From contig JACRMH010000006.1 of the NCBI GenBank assembly GCA_016219545.1, positions 55,014 through 119,013 on the forward strand: DNA of 64,000 nucleotides. Direction: 5' to 3'. Position numbers and translations under genes: made by a program. The notes beneath the pieces were generated by a model. The model ran no database searches and had not been told where the DNA came from. It saw only the letters and a list, made by a program, of their open reading frames with translations. The stretch's first letter is position 1; each line of letters opens with the position of its first letter. The stretch comes from Chloroflexota bacterium (GTDB lineage Bacteria; Chloroflexota; Anaerolineae; Anaerolineales; Villigracilaceae). This document shows, in pieces, positions 50,030 through 59,600 of the stretch.

Positions 50030-50695
50030 ATGTCCACTAAAAAATCTGAGATCAAGTTGAATGTTAATGGTAAATCGGTCAATGCGTATCTTGCTGCACC
50101 CACGAACGGCGGACCTGGAATTCTATTGTTACATGCGTGGTGGGGGCTGAAGCCTTTCTTCAAACAATTATGCGATCAACTTGCTGAACACGGATACGTT
50201 GTGCTCGCGCCTGATCTGCGCGACGGGCAAATTGCTGCGACCATTGATGAAGCCAAGGAGTTGATGCAAAAAAGTGATGATCAACTGACTGGCGAGATCG
50301 TAATGGCTGCGAAAGATCATTTGCATGACCTCACAAAAAATAAGATCGGTGTGATCGGTTTCTCGATGGGCGCGGCATGGGCGTTGGTTGTCGCTGAGAA
50401 TGATCCCGAAAAAATTTCCGCGACCGTTCTATTTTATGGGGCATATCCCATGAACTTCAGCAAGGTCAAATCGAAGATCCTCGGCCATTTTTGTGAAGTG
50501 GATGAATGGGAGCCCATCGAAGGTGTGCGCGAGATGGAGACGAATTTGAAGGCCGTTAATGTAGACGTTACGCTTCATTTCTACCCGAAAATGGGTCACT
50601 GGTTCATGGAAACTGACCGCCCCGAATATGACTCTGCATCCGCACAGTTGGCGTGGGATCGGACATTTGAATTCCTGAAAGATAATTTGAAGTAA
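50030..50695 (+). CDS. dienelactone hydrolase family protein
   Basis: A 221-residue alpha/beta hydrolase. The strand-turn GIGVIGFSMGAAWALVVA holds the nucleophile in a G-F-S-M-G elbow, so serine rather than the cysteine of classical dienelactone hydrolase. An aspartate or glutamate follows in HFCEVDEWEPIEGVREM and the histidine in YPKMGHWFMETDRPEYDS. The family opens rings or cleaves esters of carboxylic acids, and the substrate is not known. A good promoter precedes it and a long repeat-rich region follows. Confidence 0.85.
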   Translation: MSTKKSEIKLNVNGKSVNAYLAAPTNGGPGILLLHAWWGLKPFFKQLCDQLAEHGYVVLAPDLRDGQIAATIDEAKELMQKSDDQLTGEIVMAAKDHLHDLTKNKIGVIGFSMGAAWALVVAENDPEKISATVLFYGAYPMNFSKVKSKILGHFCEVDEWEPIEGVREMETNLKAVNVDVTLHFYPKMGHWFMETDRPEYDSASAQLAWDRTFEFLKDNLK

Positions 50696-50696
50696 C

Positions 50697-50834
50697 TCGG
50701 TGGTTAAGTAGCTCTGAGCGAGAGCGAAGAGCATATCGAAACCACCACTCAAAGAAAAACACCCCATCACAAAAAGTATTTTTGCTGTTTGTTGGTCTCG
50801 ATATGGCGGAAAAGCACCGCCTACTCGACCAACG
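50697..50834. repeat. composite inverted-repeat region
   Basis: CGGTGGTT (50698-50705) faces AACCACC near 50741, with CTCTGAGCGAGAGCG between. A second element runs from GTTGGTC (50791) to GACCAAC (50827-50833), enclosing GGCGGAAAAGCACCGCC. Both have the look of dispersed extragenic palindromes; no gene is visible between 50696 and 50953. Confidence 0.6.
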
Positions 50835-50868
50835 GAGCATCTTTCAAACAAAGAATTAGAAAGTTTTC

Positions 50869-50896
50869 AACCTCCCCAGAATTGGGGAGGTTTTGG
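50869..50896 (+). terminator. intrinsic terminator
   Basis: AACCTCCCCA (50869-50878) pairs perfectly with 50883-50892 around GAAT and is followed by TTGGTTG. It isolates lpdA from the repeat region. Confidence 0.7.
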
Positions 50897-50953
50897 TTGT
50901 AGTAAAATTGACGGGCAAAACTATTTTCCAATCACTAAACTCTGGAGTATCAC

Positions 50954-52354
50954 ATGCCTGAAAATTTTGACGTAGTTGTTATTGGTGCCGGTCCTGCGGG
51001 ATACGTTGCCGCGATCCGCGCGGCTCAACTCAAACAGAAAGTCGCAATCGTGGACAAGCAATGGCTTGGAGGTGTCTGTCTGAATATCGGTTGTATTCCG
51101 TCAAAGTCACTGCTTAAAAATGCGGAGGTCGCTCACACCTTGCGTGAACGTGCCAAGGATTTCGGCTTCTCGTTCGATAATTTAAAACTGGATTACAGCG
51201 TCGCTGTCAAACGTTCGCGCCAGAATTCCGATCGACTCGTCAAGGGCATCGGCTTTTTGATGAAGAAGAACAACATCGCCGTATTCATGGGTGAGGCAAA
51301 ATTCAAGTCGAAAGATTTGCTTGCTGTCACCGACAAAGATGGCAAAATGACTGAACTTGCCGCGAAAAATATTATCGTCGCCACAGGCGCATCCGCGGCG
51401 GTGCCCGGCGCATGGAAGGTGGACGGACAGAAAGTCGTCACCTATCAGGAAGCGATCCTTCAGACTACTCTTCCCAAGTCGGTGATTATCATCGGCTCCG
51501 GCGCCATTGGCGTGGAGTTTGCCACTGTTTGGAGTTCCTATGGCGTGGACGTGACCATCGTTGAAATGCTGCCGCGCATTGTCCCATTGGAAGATGAAGA
51601 AATCTCGAAGGAACTTGAAAAGGAATTCAAGAAGCGCGGCATCAAAACATTGGCCGGGCACAAAGTCGAATCTGTTGAAGCGACTGCCACAGGTGTAAAA
51701 GTGAAGGTCTCTGCCGATGGGAAGGAAACCCTCCTCGAAGCGGATCAGGCCTTGGTCGCGATCGGGTTCCGTCCCAATTCAAAGGGACTCGGACTCGAAG
51801 AGGTCGGAGTCAAGATCAGCGAGCGCGGCTTTGTTGAGATCAATGAAAAGATGCAGACGAATGTCCCCGGTATTTGGGCCATCGGCGACTTGACCGGCAA
51901 ACTTATGCTGGCGCATGTCGGCTCGGCCATGGGGATCATTTGCGCGGAGAATATCGCCGGCGCGGAAACGATCACGCTTGATTACGAAATGATGCCGCGC
52001 GCCACGTACTGCCAGCCGCAGATCGCGTCGTTTGGCATCACCGAAGCGCAAGCCAAAGAGCGCGGACTTACCGTCAAGATCGGTCGCTTCCCATTTCAGG
52101 CGAACGGCAAGGCGCTCGGCATGGGCGATTACGGCGGCTTCGTAAAACTGGTTGTGGATGAAAAATACGGCGAGATCCTCGGCGCATCCATGATCGGCCC
52201 CGAAGTGACCGAACTGCTCCCCGAATTGACTCTCGCACACATGATGGAACTCACGCCGCACGAAATTGCACGCAATGTTCACGCGCACCCCACGCTTTCA
52301 GAGGCAATCATGGAAGCGGCGCACGGAGCGGAAGGCGCGTCAATCCATATTTAG
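50954..52354 (+). CDS. lpdA: dihydrolipoyl dehydrogenase
   Basis: A 466-residue flavoprotein, E3 of the 2-oxoacid dehydrogenase complex, that reoxidises the E2 lipoate with NAD+. The FAD-binding VVIGAGPAGYVAAIRAAQL, the redox disulfide GGVCLNIGCIPSKS (C42, C47), the NAD-binding IIGSGAIGVEFATVWSSYG and the closing HAHPTLSEAIMEAAHG (His-Glu dyad of the partner subunit) are all present. It has its own likely promoter (TAAAAT near 50902) and a CTGGAG ribosome site. It is 2 kb beyond E2, separated by the hydrolase and a repeat region. Confidence 0.94.
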   Translation: MPENFDVVVIGAGPAGYVAAIRAAQLKQKVAIVDKQWLGGVCLNIGCIPSKSLLKNAEVAHTLRERAKDFGFSFDNLKLDYSVAVKRSRQNSDRLVKGIGFLMKKNNIAVFMGEAKFKSKDLLAVTDKDGKMTELAAKNIIVATGASAAVPGAWKVDGQKVVTYQEAILQTTLPKSVIIIGSGAIGVEFATVWSSYGVDVTIVEMLPRIVPLEDEEISKELEKEFKKRGIKTLAGHKVESVEATATGVKVKVSADGKETLLEADQALVAIGFRPNSKGLGLEEVGVKISERGFVEINEKMQTNVPGIWAIGDLTGKLMLAHVGSAMGIICAENIAGAETITLDYEMMPRATYCQPQIASFGITEAQAKERGLTVKIGRFPFQANGKALGMGDYGGFVKLVVDEKYGEILGASMIGPEVTELLPELTLAHMMELTPHEIARNVHAHPTLSEAIMEAAHGAEGASIHI

Positions 52355-52384
52355 AACATAGTGAGAAGTAAGAAGTAAAAAGTT

Positions 52385-52415
52385 GACCCTGCGACCGTTT
52401 GTCGCAGGGTCGTTT
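52385..52415. terminator. bidirectional terminator
   Basis: GACCCTGCGAC (52385-52395) and GTCGCAGGGTC (52401-52411) pair perfectly with CGTTT as the loop; GTTTTAT follows on the plus strand. It sits between lpdA and the convergent peptidase gene. The GAAGTAAGAAGTAAAAAG filler precedes it. Confidence 0.8.
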
Positions 52416-52419
52416 TATA

Positions 52420-53610
52420 TTACTTCTGCAAAGCCGCGATCAAGGCTTGCGGATCGAGGATCACTCCAAAGGCATAATCCCTTCCCTCATATGTCATTTG
52501 GATCGTCTCGCCTGTTTCAAGCGCTGTCTTCCAAAATTCCTCGGCGGTGATGGTTGGTTTGACTTGAACGGACAGGGCATAAGTCCCAGCTAAATAGGGG
52601 ATTGCCCAACTTGTGCCGCCCTGACGATAGTAAACATAATCACTGAACCCTGTTGGGCTGGCCATTGTGCGCGAATCCATGGGGACAAGCAGCATCTTCT
52701 CCGGTACTGCGCCTGCATAAAAATTATTCAACCACCAATCGGCAGGCCTATAGGAACTGGGATCGTCCGGATTCGCCAGCGGATCACGCCCCATGCCGAA
52801 GAGTTGGAAGCCATAAGTATTTTCCAGTACGGCATTGACCACGAAAATCCCATCGGCTTTGGCGTCCTCAACAGCAGACGTGATCTCATCGTAGCCCTTA
52901 TCGCCGGGCATCCATCCAATGGACATGGAAAGGACTCTTATCTTGTGCTCTTGCGGTAATTGTTTGTTCACTTCCAGTACACGACGTACGATTTTTGACA
53001 GACATTCAAAATCAGTCCCGCCCTTGCCATAGCAATTTTCGTTGGCGAAATAGTACAAGTCTGCTTCCGGGGCAACGCCGACGGTTTTACCAACAGCGAT
53101 CGAAGCCACTGCCGCACCATGAATTGACATGGAATCGAGCCATTGAACTTCCCAGGTTTCCTCATACAACTTTAACTGGTTGACATATTCCTGATGGTCA
53201 ACCAGCAGGGTTGCGTCAATGATCGCGATGCCGACCCCTTTGCCCGTAATCCCTTTATTATGCAATTCGCGGATTCCCAACCCGGGGCTCTTCGCCGTCT
53301 CCATGATTCTCTGCCAGTCAAAGTTATCCGGCATCTGATCGGGCGTGGGCCATATTGTTTTGCTGTCAAAAGATGCATATAGCAGATCGTCTTTTGATTT
53401 TGACAAGTCTAATTTAGTTAAATCTGCTGACCGCAAATCCATTTGCCAAAGGTCATTCGATTGTGGGTCATATACAGGGACCGAGTCCGGTGTCTTGCTG
53501 AAATCTGCCGGTCCGGGATGACGCGCAATTCCTGTGCCGGTTGAAGTCCCGCAGGATGAAAGCAAGACAAGCATGAGTATCAATGGGACCAAATATTTTT
53601 TCTGCAACAT
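52420..53610 (-). CDS. subtilisin-like (S8) lipoprotein peptidase
   Basis: A 396-residue lipoprotein; the signal peptide ends in LLSSC. The S8 catalytic triad is visible: D132 in GVGIAIIDATLLVDHQEY, H164 in SMSIHGAAVASIAVG and S334 in GGTSWAIPYLAGTYAL. The surrounding sequence is unusual, with a short Ser region (T-S-W-A-I-P). The N-terminal half before the Asp (about 30-115) has no recognisable propeptide domain. Located on the membrane surface, it could process exported proteins. The start at 53610 has AAGGAG 5 nt upstream; GTG at 53616 is an alternative. Confidence 0.82.
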   Translation of the reverse strand: MLQKKYLVPLILMLVLLSSCGTSTGTGIARHPGPADFSKTPDSVPVYDPQSNDLWQMDLRSADLTKLDLSKSKDDLLYASFDSKTIWPTPDQMPDNFDWQRIMETAKSPGLGIRELHNKGITGKGVGIAIIDATLLVDHQEYVNQLKLYEETWEVQWLDSMSIHGAAVASIAVGKTVGVAPEADLYYFANENCYGKGGTDFECLSKIVRRVLEVNKQLPQEHKIRVLSMSIGWMPGDKGYDEITSAVEDAKADGIFVVNAVLENTYGFQLFGMGRDPLANPDDPSSYRPADWWLNNFYAGAVPEKMLLVPMDSRTMASPTGFSDYVYYRQGGTSWAIPYLAGTYALSVQVKPTITAEEFWKTALETGETIQMTYEGRDYAFGVILDPQALIAALQK

Positions 53611-53689
53611 TTCCACTCCTTTACTGTTCTATATCGTAAACAGCATAATCTTACACTATCCAATTCTGCTTATGCAAGTTGCTATAAAT

Positions 53690-53732
53690 TAAAACAAAAA
53701 AAGACAGTCCTGTATCAAAATACAAGACTGTC
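53690..53732 (-). terminator. intrinsic terminator of the hydrolase gene
   Basis: GACAGTCCTGTAT (53703-53715) pairs with 53720-53732 (one G-T pair) and the minus-strand RNA would continue into a long T-run. It ends transcription of the gene at 53751. Confidence 0.8.
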
Positions 53733-53750
53733 CTCGCAGGATCTAGGATT

Positions 53751-54707
53751 TTATCCCTTCACGGGTTCCCCAAAGACCAACTCCAAAAATTCCTGGATCA
53801 AGATTAAGGCGGGCGGGTCAAGTTGGTCGGTCAATAACATCATGCCGTGGCCGCCGGTTGGGTACACTTGCGAACGGTAATGGTCTCCGCTTGCGTCAGC
53901 ACATGTCGTGGCGGCTTCTTTGTCGAGTTCACCGGCCAGGCACCAGACTGGGTTCGGATCGAGACCGGTCACAACGGTGGAGTACAGCATGCCGAGATAA
54001 TTTCCGGGGGAAAGGGATAAAGCTCCCAGACATCCACTTCCTACTTTTTGATTGAAAAGCAGACAGCCATCCGGTGCGCCATCCGCGCCGATGCTGGCAC
54101 CCATGGCGGTGATGCGGCTTTTATCCACGCCTTCGAGTCCGGCCACGGTTTCAAAGGAAGCCAGGGCATCTTTTGCCAAATCCCAGCCTGCGCCTTTGTC
54201 GCTTTCCCCGTAGTCGCGAAAATCAAAGGCAAAGACAGCGAACGAAGCATCCTTGTTCATGGGTGGAAGGATGTTCTTCAAGGCTGCGCCGGAAGAATTG
54301 ATACAGCGTTCGATCTCTTGCGGATTTTCATCCGGGCGGTTTTGAAGCCAGGGAGATATAGCGCTCCAATCACACAAGTCACCGCCTGCCCAATGCATCA
54401 GAATGACGGCCGGAGCATTGGCATATTTCGACGGGTAATAATAGCCGACCAGCTTGACGCCGTCCTCGGCTTGAAATTCCACCCGCTGCGGGTCGGCGCT
54501 CAAACCGGAAAGCGGCCTGGTCGGTGCTTCTGTTGCTGGAACCTCTGTGACGGGTGGTTCAGTTGCAACTGGCGCTTCGGTTGGGATGCTTTCTTCCACA
54601 GTTGCCGCAGGCTCTTCCGTCGGAACCTCCGGCGGAAACGATTTCGGTGAACAAGCAGTTAATAGGATCAAAGCAATGACCAGCAAAACTCTTGAAATTT
54701 GTTTCAT
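53751..54707 (-). CDS. alpha/beta hydrolase lipoprotein
   Basis: A 318-residue lipoprotein with signal MKQISRVLLVIALILLTAC and a Pro/Thr/Glu-rich linker to about 75. The core has an alpha/beta hydrolase pattern: APAVILMHWAGGDLCDW (about 103-119), then FAFDFRDYGESDKG, the nucleophile elbow GASIGADGA (G-x-S-x-G) and a histidine in TGGHGMMLL. Cysteines in mature parts may form disulfides (WCLAGELDKEAATTCADASG). Its substrate is unknown; the fold suggests an extracellular esterase. The start at 54707 has GGAGAGGC upstream. It follows the peptidase gene in the same direction. Confidence 0.75.
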   Translation of the reverse strand: MKQISRVLLVIALILLTACSPKSFPPEVPTEEPAATVEESIPTEAPVATEPPVTEVPATEAPTRPLSGLSADPQRVEFQAEDGVKLVGYYYPSKYANAPAVILMHWAGGDLCDWSAISPWLQNRPDENPQEIERCINSSGAALKNILPPMNKDASFAVFAFDFRDYGESDKGAGWDLAKDALASFETVAGLEGVDKSRITAMGASIGADGAPDGCLLFNQKVGSGCLGALSLSPGNYLGMLYSTVVTGLDPNPVWCLAGELDKEAATTCADASGDHYRSQVYPTGGHGMMLLTDQLDPPALILIQEFLELVFGEPVKG

Positions 54708-54786
54708 GGCGCCTCTCCTTTTTATTGGCAATATCCTGAAATCATTTTAGCAAACTTGCAAAGTGAGTTCAAGGAGGGGTGGATTT

Positions 54787-54808
54787 ACATGTCATTACTC
54801 ACTTGACC
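54787..54808 (+). repeat. direct repeat copy 1
   Basis: The 22-base segment starting ACATGTCATT and ending CTCACTTGACC recurs at 56514-56535 with one difference. Both copies are upstream of plus-strand genes. Confidence 0.6.
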
Positions 54809-54868
54809 CGCATAATTCATAGTCATACAATACCAATCTAAAAATCTTCAAATATAAGGCGGAGAAAA

Positions 54869-55660
54869 ATGGAAAATCCGAACGAACCTTCAAGCTGGGC
54901 AACAAAAGACTTTACGCTCCCCCTGCTTTTGAGCGGAGTTGTTTCAACTGTGGTCTGTGTTGTTTTGTGCGGAGCTCTGTATCTATCACGGGATTATCTA
55001 GGCAATGACCTGGCCCCGAAACTGGGGTTGGTGGAACTCACTCCAACTTCAACACCGGTTCCGGCCTGCCCCGGCGTTCCGACAGGATGGGAAGAGGCGG
55101 CGAATCACAATTTTAATAATAATAAATATTTCTGGCCGGTTGGGCATAACAGTGATTCTTACGCCGACACAAGCTTGAAGATCGAAGATGGTTTGCTCCG
55201 GCTTAATATCAAAACCCACCAGGGCGTTTATTATCCCCTGATCCCAAGTACCAATAGAGCGCCGAAAACATTTTATGCAACCTTGCGGGCCCGGAAAGTC
55301 AGCGGATCGCAAGATGCCGAATACGGGATTATTTTCCGCAGGGTTAGACAAAAATTTATGTATTTTGCCATCCAGGACTCCGGGAGATTTAATGTATATT
55401 CCACAAATTCAGAAGGAGAATGGACACCCTCCCTGCTGGATGGGTATTCCGAAAATATTAACGTGGGGGAAAGCAATAACCTCGTTATTTTTCAACAGGA
55501 CAATCGTTATCTATTTTGCATCAATCAATACGTTGTAGGGGAAGTGGACAGTGCGGATTACCCGCCTGGCTTCTTCGGCGTTGCGGTTGATCTGGATAAT
55601 GGCAATGATGAGGCTGTATTTGAATTCGATGATTTGGTCATCTATTCTCCACCGGATTAA
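54869..55660 (+). CDS. membrane-anchored protein with lectin-like domain
   Basis: A 263-residue protein with a short cytoplasmic N-terminus, one helix (about 18-40, LLLSGVVSTVVCVVLCGALYL) and a Thr/Pro linker (TPTSTPVPACPG). The outer domain (about 75-263) has the edges of a jelly-roll lectin (NNKYFWPVGHNSDSY near the start and NDEAVFEFDDLVIYSPPD at the end), as in the protein encoded at 30452. It probably binds sugar or polysaccharide at the cell surface. AAGGCGGAG precedes the ATG. Confidence 0.6.
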   Translation: MENPNEPSSWATKDFTLPLLLSGVVSTVVCVVLCGALYLSRDYLGNDLAPKLGLVELTPTSTPVPACPGVPTGWEEAANHNFNNNKYFWPVGHNSDSYADTSLKIEDGLLRLNIKTHQGVYYPLIPSTNRAPKTFYATLRARKVSGSQDAEYGIIFRRVRQKFMYFAIQDSGRFNVYSTNSEGEWTPSLLDGYSENINVGESNNLVIFQQDNRYLFCINQYVVGEVDSADYPPGFFGVAVDLDNGNDEAVFEFDDLVIYSPPD

Positions 55661-56044
55661 TTCGTTCAGTACAGGTGAGTGGGAGCAGAGCCTTCTCCTG
55701 AGTTTTATTATAAGTTTCGTTATATTCTTGGCAGTGAAGAGGACCTTCTAATTGTTTGGGGATGATCACTTTCGCCGAGCGGGCCACCCCTGCGGGTTGA
55801 TTGCAGATATAAATTTCGCTAGCAAGTCACCGATCAGGGCTGAATTTATTTTCTTCCTATTTTTTACCTCACTATAAATATTAGATCGGAGTGCCTCCAA
55901 CCTCTTCTCAGGATAGTGCGCGTGTAGTCGCCTGTGACCATTTTATAGCGAAATTAACTGAATAAAAAAACAACCAAATAGCCTAACAGGCTGTTTACCC
56001 ATCAGGCTGCCTGTTTTTTTTATGTTCGACCATGGATCAAATAG
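55661..56044. other. gene-free stretch with hairpins near its end
   Basis: I see no protein-like frame on either strand. A low-GC stretch runs to about 55960, then two overlapping inverted repeats lie at 55981-56014: GCCTAACAGGC, then AACAGGC facing GCCTGTT. T-rich flanks on both strands make it a plausible bidirectional terminator for the genes on either side. Confidence 0.5.
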
Positions 56045-56341
56045 CTATCTATGATGGCGAATTTTTACACTTTGAAGTGCCACTGTTTTCCAGGAAGCAT
56101 GCCTAGCTTCAAAGGGTAAGTGTGCCATATGCTGAAGATAATGTCCCAGCGAGATCAACCAGGACCCAAATTTGGAAAGCCTGATACGCCAGTTCAACTT
56201 AATTTGCTGATCATGATACCTGGATGCGAGGGATCGAATATATAAATGGTCAAATTCATTCAACAGTTCCGGCATAAATTCATCCACATCCTTTTCTTCG
56301 CGTATCGGTCCGTGGAGGAAACTAAAATACTGTCCATCCAT
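56045..56341 (-). CDS. hypothetical protein, 98 aa
   Basis: A small, soluble, basic and histidine-rich protein (IRSLASRYHDQQIKLNWRIRLSKFGSWLISLGHYL and later histidines). Its ATG is preceded by a good AGGAG at a normal distance (TAGGAGAATAAA), and both flanks lack other genes, which support expression. I recognise no domain. It reads on the minus strand, opposite to its neighbours, and sits inside the segment bounded by the two copies of the ACATGTCATT direct repeat. Confidence 0.5.
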   Translation of the reverse strand: MDGQYFSFLHGPIREEKDVDEFMPELLNEFDHLYIRSLASRYHDQQIKLNWRIRLSKFGSWLISLGHYLQHMAHLPFEARHASWKTVALQSVKIRHHR

Positions 56342-56513
56342 TTTATTCTCCTATTAAATATTAAAACCAGCACAAAGGCCGGTTTCGCTATTGACTCCCT
56401 GATAACTCATGAGCGTCCAAGTTAAGTTAGCAGATCATTGCCGCCAAATTTCAAATGCCATAAACAAATCCCCACATTCATAATAGCAAGATTATGTTCC
56501 AAATACAATAGGG

Positions 56514-56535
56514 ACATGTCATTTCTCACTTGACC
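56514..56535 (+). repeat. direct repeat copy 2
   Basis: Second copy of the 22-base segment at 54787, 1.7 kb away, about 80 bp before the SHMT-GcvT start. Confidence 0.6.
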
Positions 56536-56615
56536 TTCCCCCTTTCCCGTCCTACAATTCAATTGGTCTGACAAATTGACAATCTGACTATATGACCAAC
56601 GACTAGGAGACTAAC

Positions 56616-59600
56616 ATGTCCGATTTTTTATTTCGCGGCGACCTCGCCAAGCTTGACCCTGACGTTTTCGATCTGACCCAACTGGAAGCTGAGAGGCAGG
56701 CAAGGAAACTGATCCTGATCCCGAGCGAATCGACTGCGCCGCTGGCTGTCCGTGAAGCTTTGGCTTCCGCTTTTCAAAATATTTATGCCGAAGGCTACCC
56801 CGATGAAGAGTCGCGTTGGATGACCGAAGAAGAAATTCTCGATTACCCGGCGCGACTTGCTGATTATCGCCGCAACGGTGACCCGCGCTATTACAAGGGC
56901 GTGGAATATGCCGATGCTGTCGAAGCGCTGGCACGTCGGCGCGCGGCGGAGACTTTCGCGGCGAATGGATATTCCGCCGACCAGATCTTCGTCAACGTGC
57001 AGGCCTTATCCGGTGCGCCTGCCAACAACGCGGTATATCAAGCCTTGTTGAATCTCGGCGATACCGTGATGGGACTTAACCTCCTGCACGGCGGGCATCT
57101 CTCACACGGCTCATCCGTCAACCGCTCGGGCAAATGGTTCAAGGCTGTCCATTACACCATTGATGAAAACGAGAAACTTGATTATGACGCCATCCGCACA
57201 CTGGCAATGGAGAACAAACCAAAACTGTTGATCGCGGGTGCGTCATCTTATTCATGGATTCCGGATTGGAAGAAATTCCGCGAAATTGCAGATGAAGTTG
57301 GCGCGTACTTCCTTGCGGACATCTCCCACATCGGCGGGCTCGTCGCGGCGGGAGTTGTGCCTTCGCCGGTGGGATTTGCCCATGTGGTCATGTCCACCAC
57401 GCACAAGAGCATTGACGGTCCGCGCGGCGCAGTGTTGCTGACAACCGATGCAGCCATCGCGAAGAAGCTCGATAAAGCCGTCTTCCCCGGTGAGCAGGGC
57501 GGACCGCATGTCAATGTGTTCGCGGCGCTTGCCCTGACCTTCAAATTAACTCAGACCAAGCAGTTCAAGAAACTGCAAGAGCAGACGATCAAGAACGCTG
57601 TTGCGATGGCTGACCAATTCACGAAACGCGGATTCCGTGTGCCTTTCGGCGGGACGAACTCTCACATGCTGAATGTGGATGTGACCTCCGTCAAAGGCGA
57701 AGATGGCACGAGACTCAGCGGTGACCAGGCTGCGCGTATTTTGGATATTGTAGGAATTGTCGTCAACCGCAACACCATCCCCGGCGACAAGAATTCGGCT
57801 GACCCAAGCGGCATCCGTCTCGGCACGCCGTGGATCACTCAGCGCGGATTCGATGAGAAGAAGACGCGCGAACTGGCCAATATCATGGCGGATGTGCTTC
57901 AAGCCTGTGCGCCGCATTCAGTGGATACGGTGAAGAAAGGCAAACAGCGCAGAGCAAAATTAGATTTCAATGTGTTGAATGTTGCACGTTTGAAGGTTAG
58001 AAAGTTGGCCGAAAGCGCCGGCATTGATTTCAAATTCAAGAAGAGCGGGTATCCGCATTTCTATTACATTGATGATAAATCCACGAGCGGCGTGTATGAG
58101 TTAAGCGGACAGCGCGTGCGTCAGGTGTTGGATTTCGCAATGTCATCTGATCTCACTGCTTTGAAGAAAGGAAAGACTCAGGTCACATCCATTGCAACTC
58201 CGAAGGGCGTTGTCAAAGGATTGTTGAAGAACGTGGATAACACGACGTATCAATTATCTGTCCCGGTTAAGAATGCTTCGGCTGTGGCGACATGGCTGAG
58301 AGATCTTTCTGATGGATACACATCCTTTAATTTGGATGGGGCGAAAGATTTCAGCGCGAAGCGAATGCCAGGGGCATTTGTTGTGAATGAGGTCAAGGCG
58401 AAATTATCGGCGACGGTGCCCCCGCTCAAAGGTGGAGTCAAACCCTGGTTCATCGGAGTCAGCTCCGAGATTAAGAATGAGGCGCTGCCGCCTTTCGTCT
58501 GGAATGAATCCGAAGGCGAGTTAAAAAAGACAGCGTTGAATCAAACCCATCGAGACCTCGGCGGCAGAATGGTCCCATTTGCGGGTTGGGAAATGCCGGT
58601 GCAATACACGGGAATTTTTGAGGAGCATCTTGCCACGCGCAATGCGGCGGGACTGTTCGATGTTTCGCACATGGGCGTGTACGATGTGCGCGGCGCGGAT
58701 GCGGCTTCGTTCCTTGATACGGTCTGCGGCAATGACTGCGGCGGACTGCTGCCGGGCGAGTCTTTGTATTCGCACTTCCTCACGCCCGATGCGGACGTGA
58801 TCGATGACACGCTCATCTATCGCCGCGGCTGGGATAATTATCTCGTGGTCGTGAACGCGTCGAACGATGACAAGGATCGCACCTGGCTCGAAAGTGTGCG
58901 TGATGGAAAAGTGAAAATAGATAACAATCGAGCGTGGGCGCGGACTTATGGCTACGAAGCAAACATCCGCAACCTGCGTGACCCGAAAGCTGGTTCTGCC
59001 ATGCGGGTGGACATTGCACTTCAAGGGCCTCGTTCGAGAGACATCTTGCTTGCGATGGGCGTGGACGACAAGACGCGTGCAAACATCATGAAATTGAAGC
59101 GGACTGAGTTGTGCGATGCGGTGATCGGTGGATTCGATTTGATCGTCTCGCGCACGGGCTACACGGGCGAAAAGATGGCCTTTGAATTATTCGTTCACCC
59201 CGAACGCGCCGTGGACTTTTGGCTGGCGGTGATGAAAGCTGGCGAAGAGTTCGGCGTGAAAGCTATCGGCTTGGGTGCAAGAGATTCTTTGCGCACCGAA
59301 GCGGGCTTGCCGTTGTACGGTCATGAAATGGGACTGGGTTCAGGCAAATTTGACGGTAGAGATCTCGGCGTGGCCGAAGGCGGATTTGGTTCCTACGTCA
59401 AACCGTATAAGCCGTGGTTCATCGGTCGGGATGCCTACGTGGCGCGTGAGAAAGAACGCAAGGGCGGCGTCATTCGTTTCACTTTCGATGACCAGCGCGT
59501 CCGCATGGCGCACAACGGCGACCCCGTGGTGAACGCGAACGGCGAACGCATTGGCTTCGTCACATCTTGTGCTATTGATGGTCAGCGCTTCATCACAGGT

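Noticed and set aside
56342..56615. Possible glycine riboswitch before the SHMT-GcvT gene
   Set aside because: I looked for the paired aptamer cores and conserved loops. None could be found; the region holds a direct repeat and filler words.
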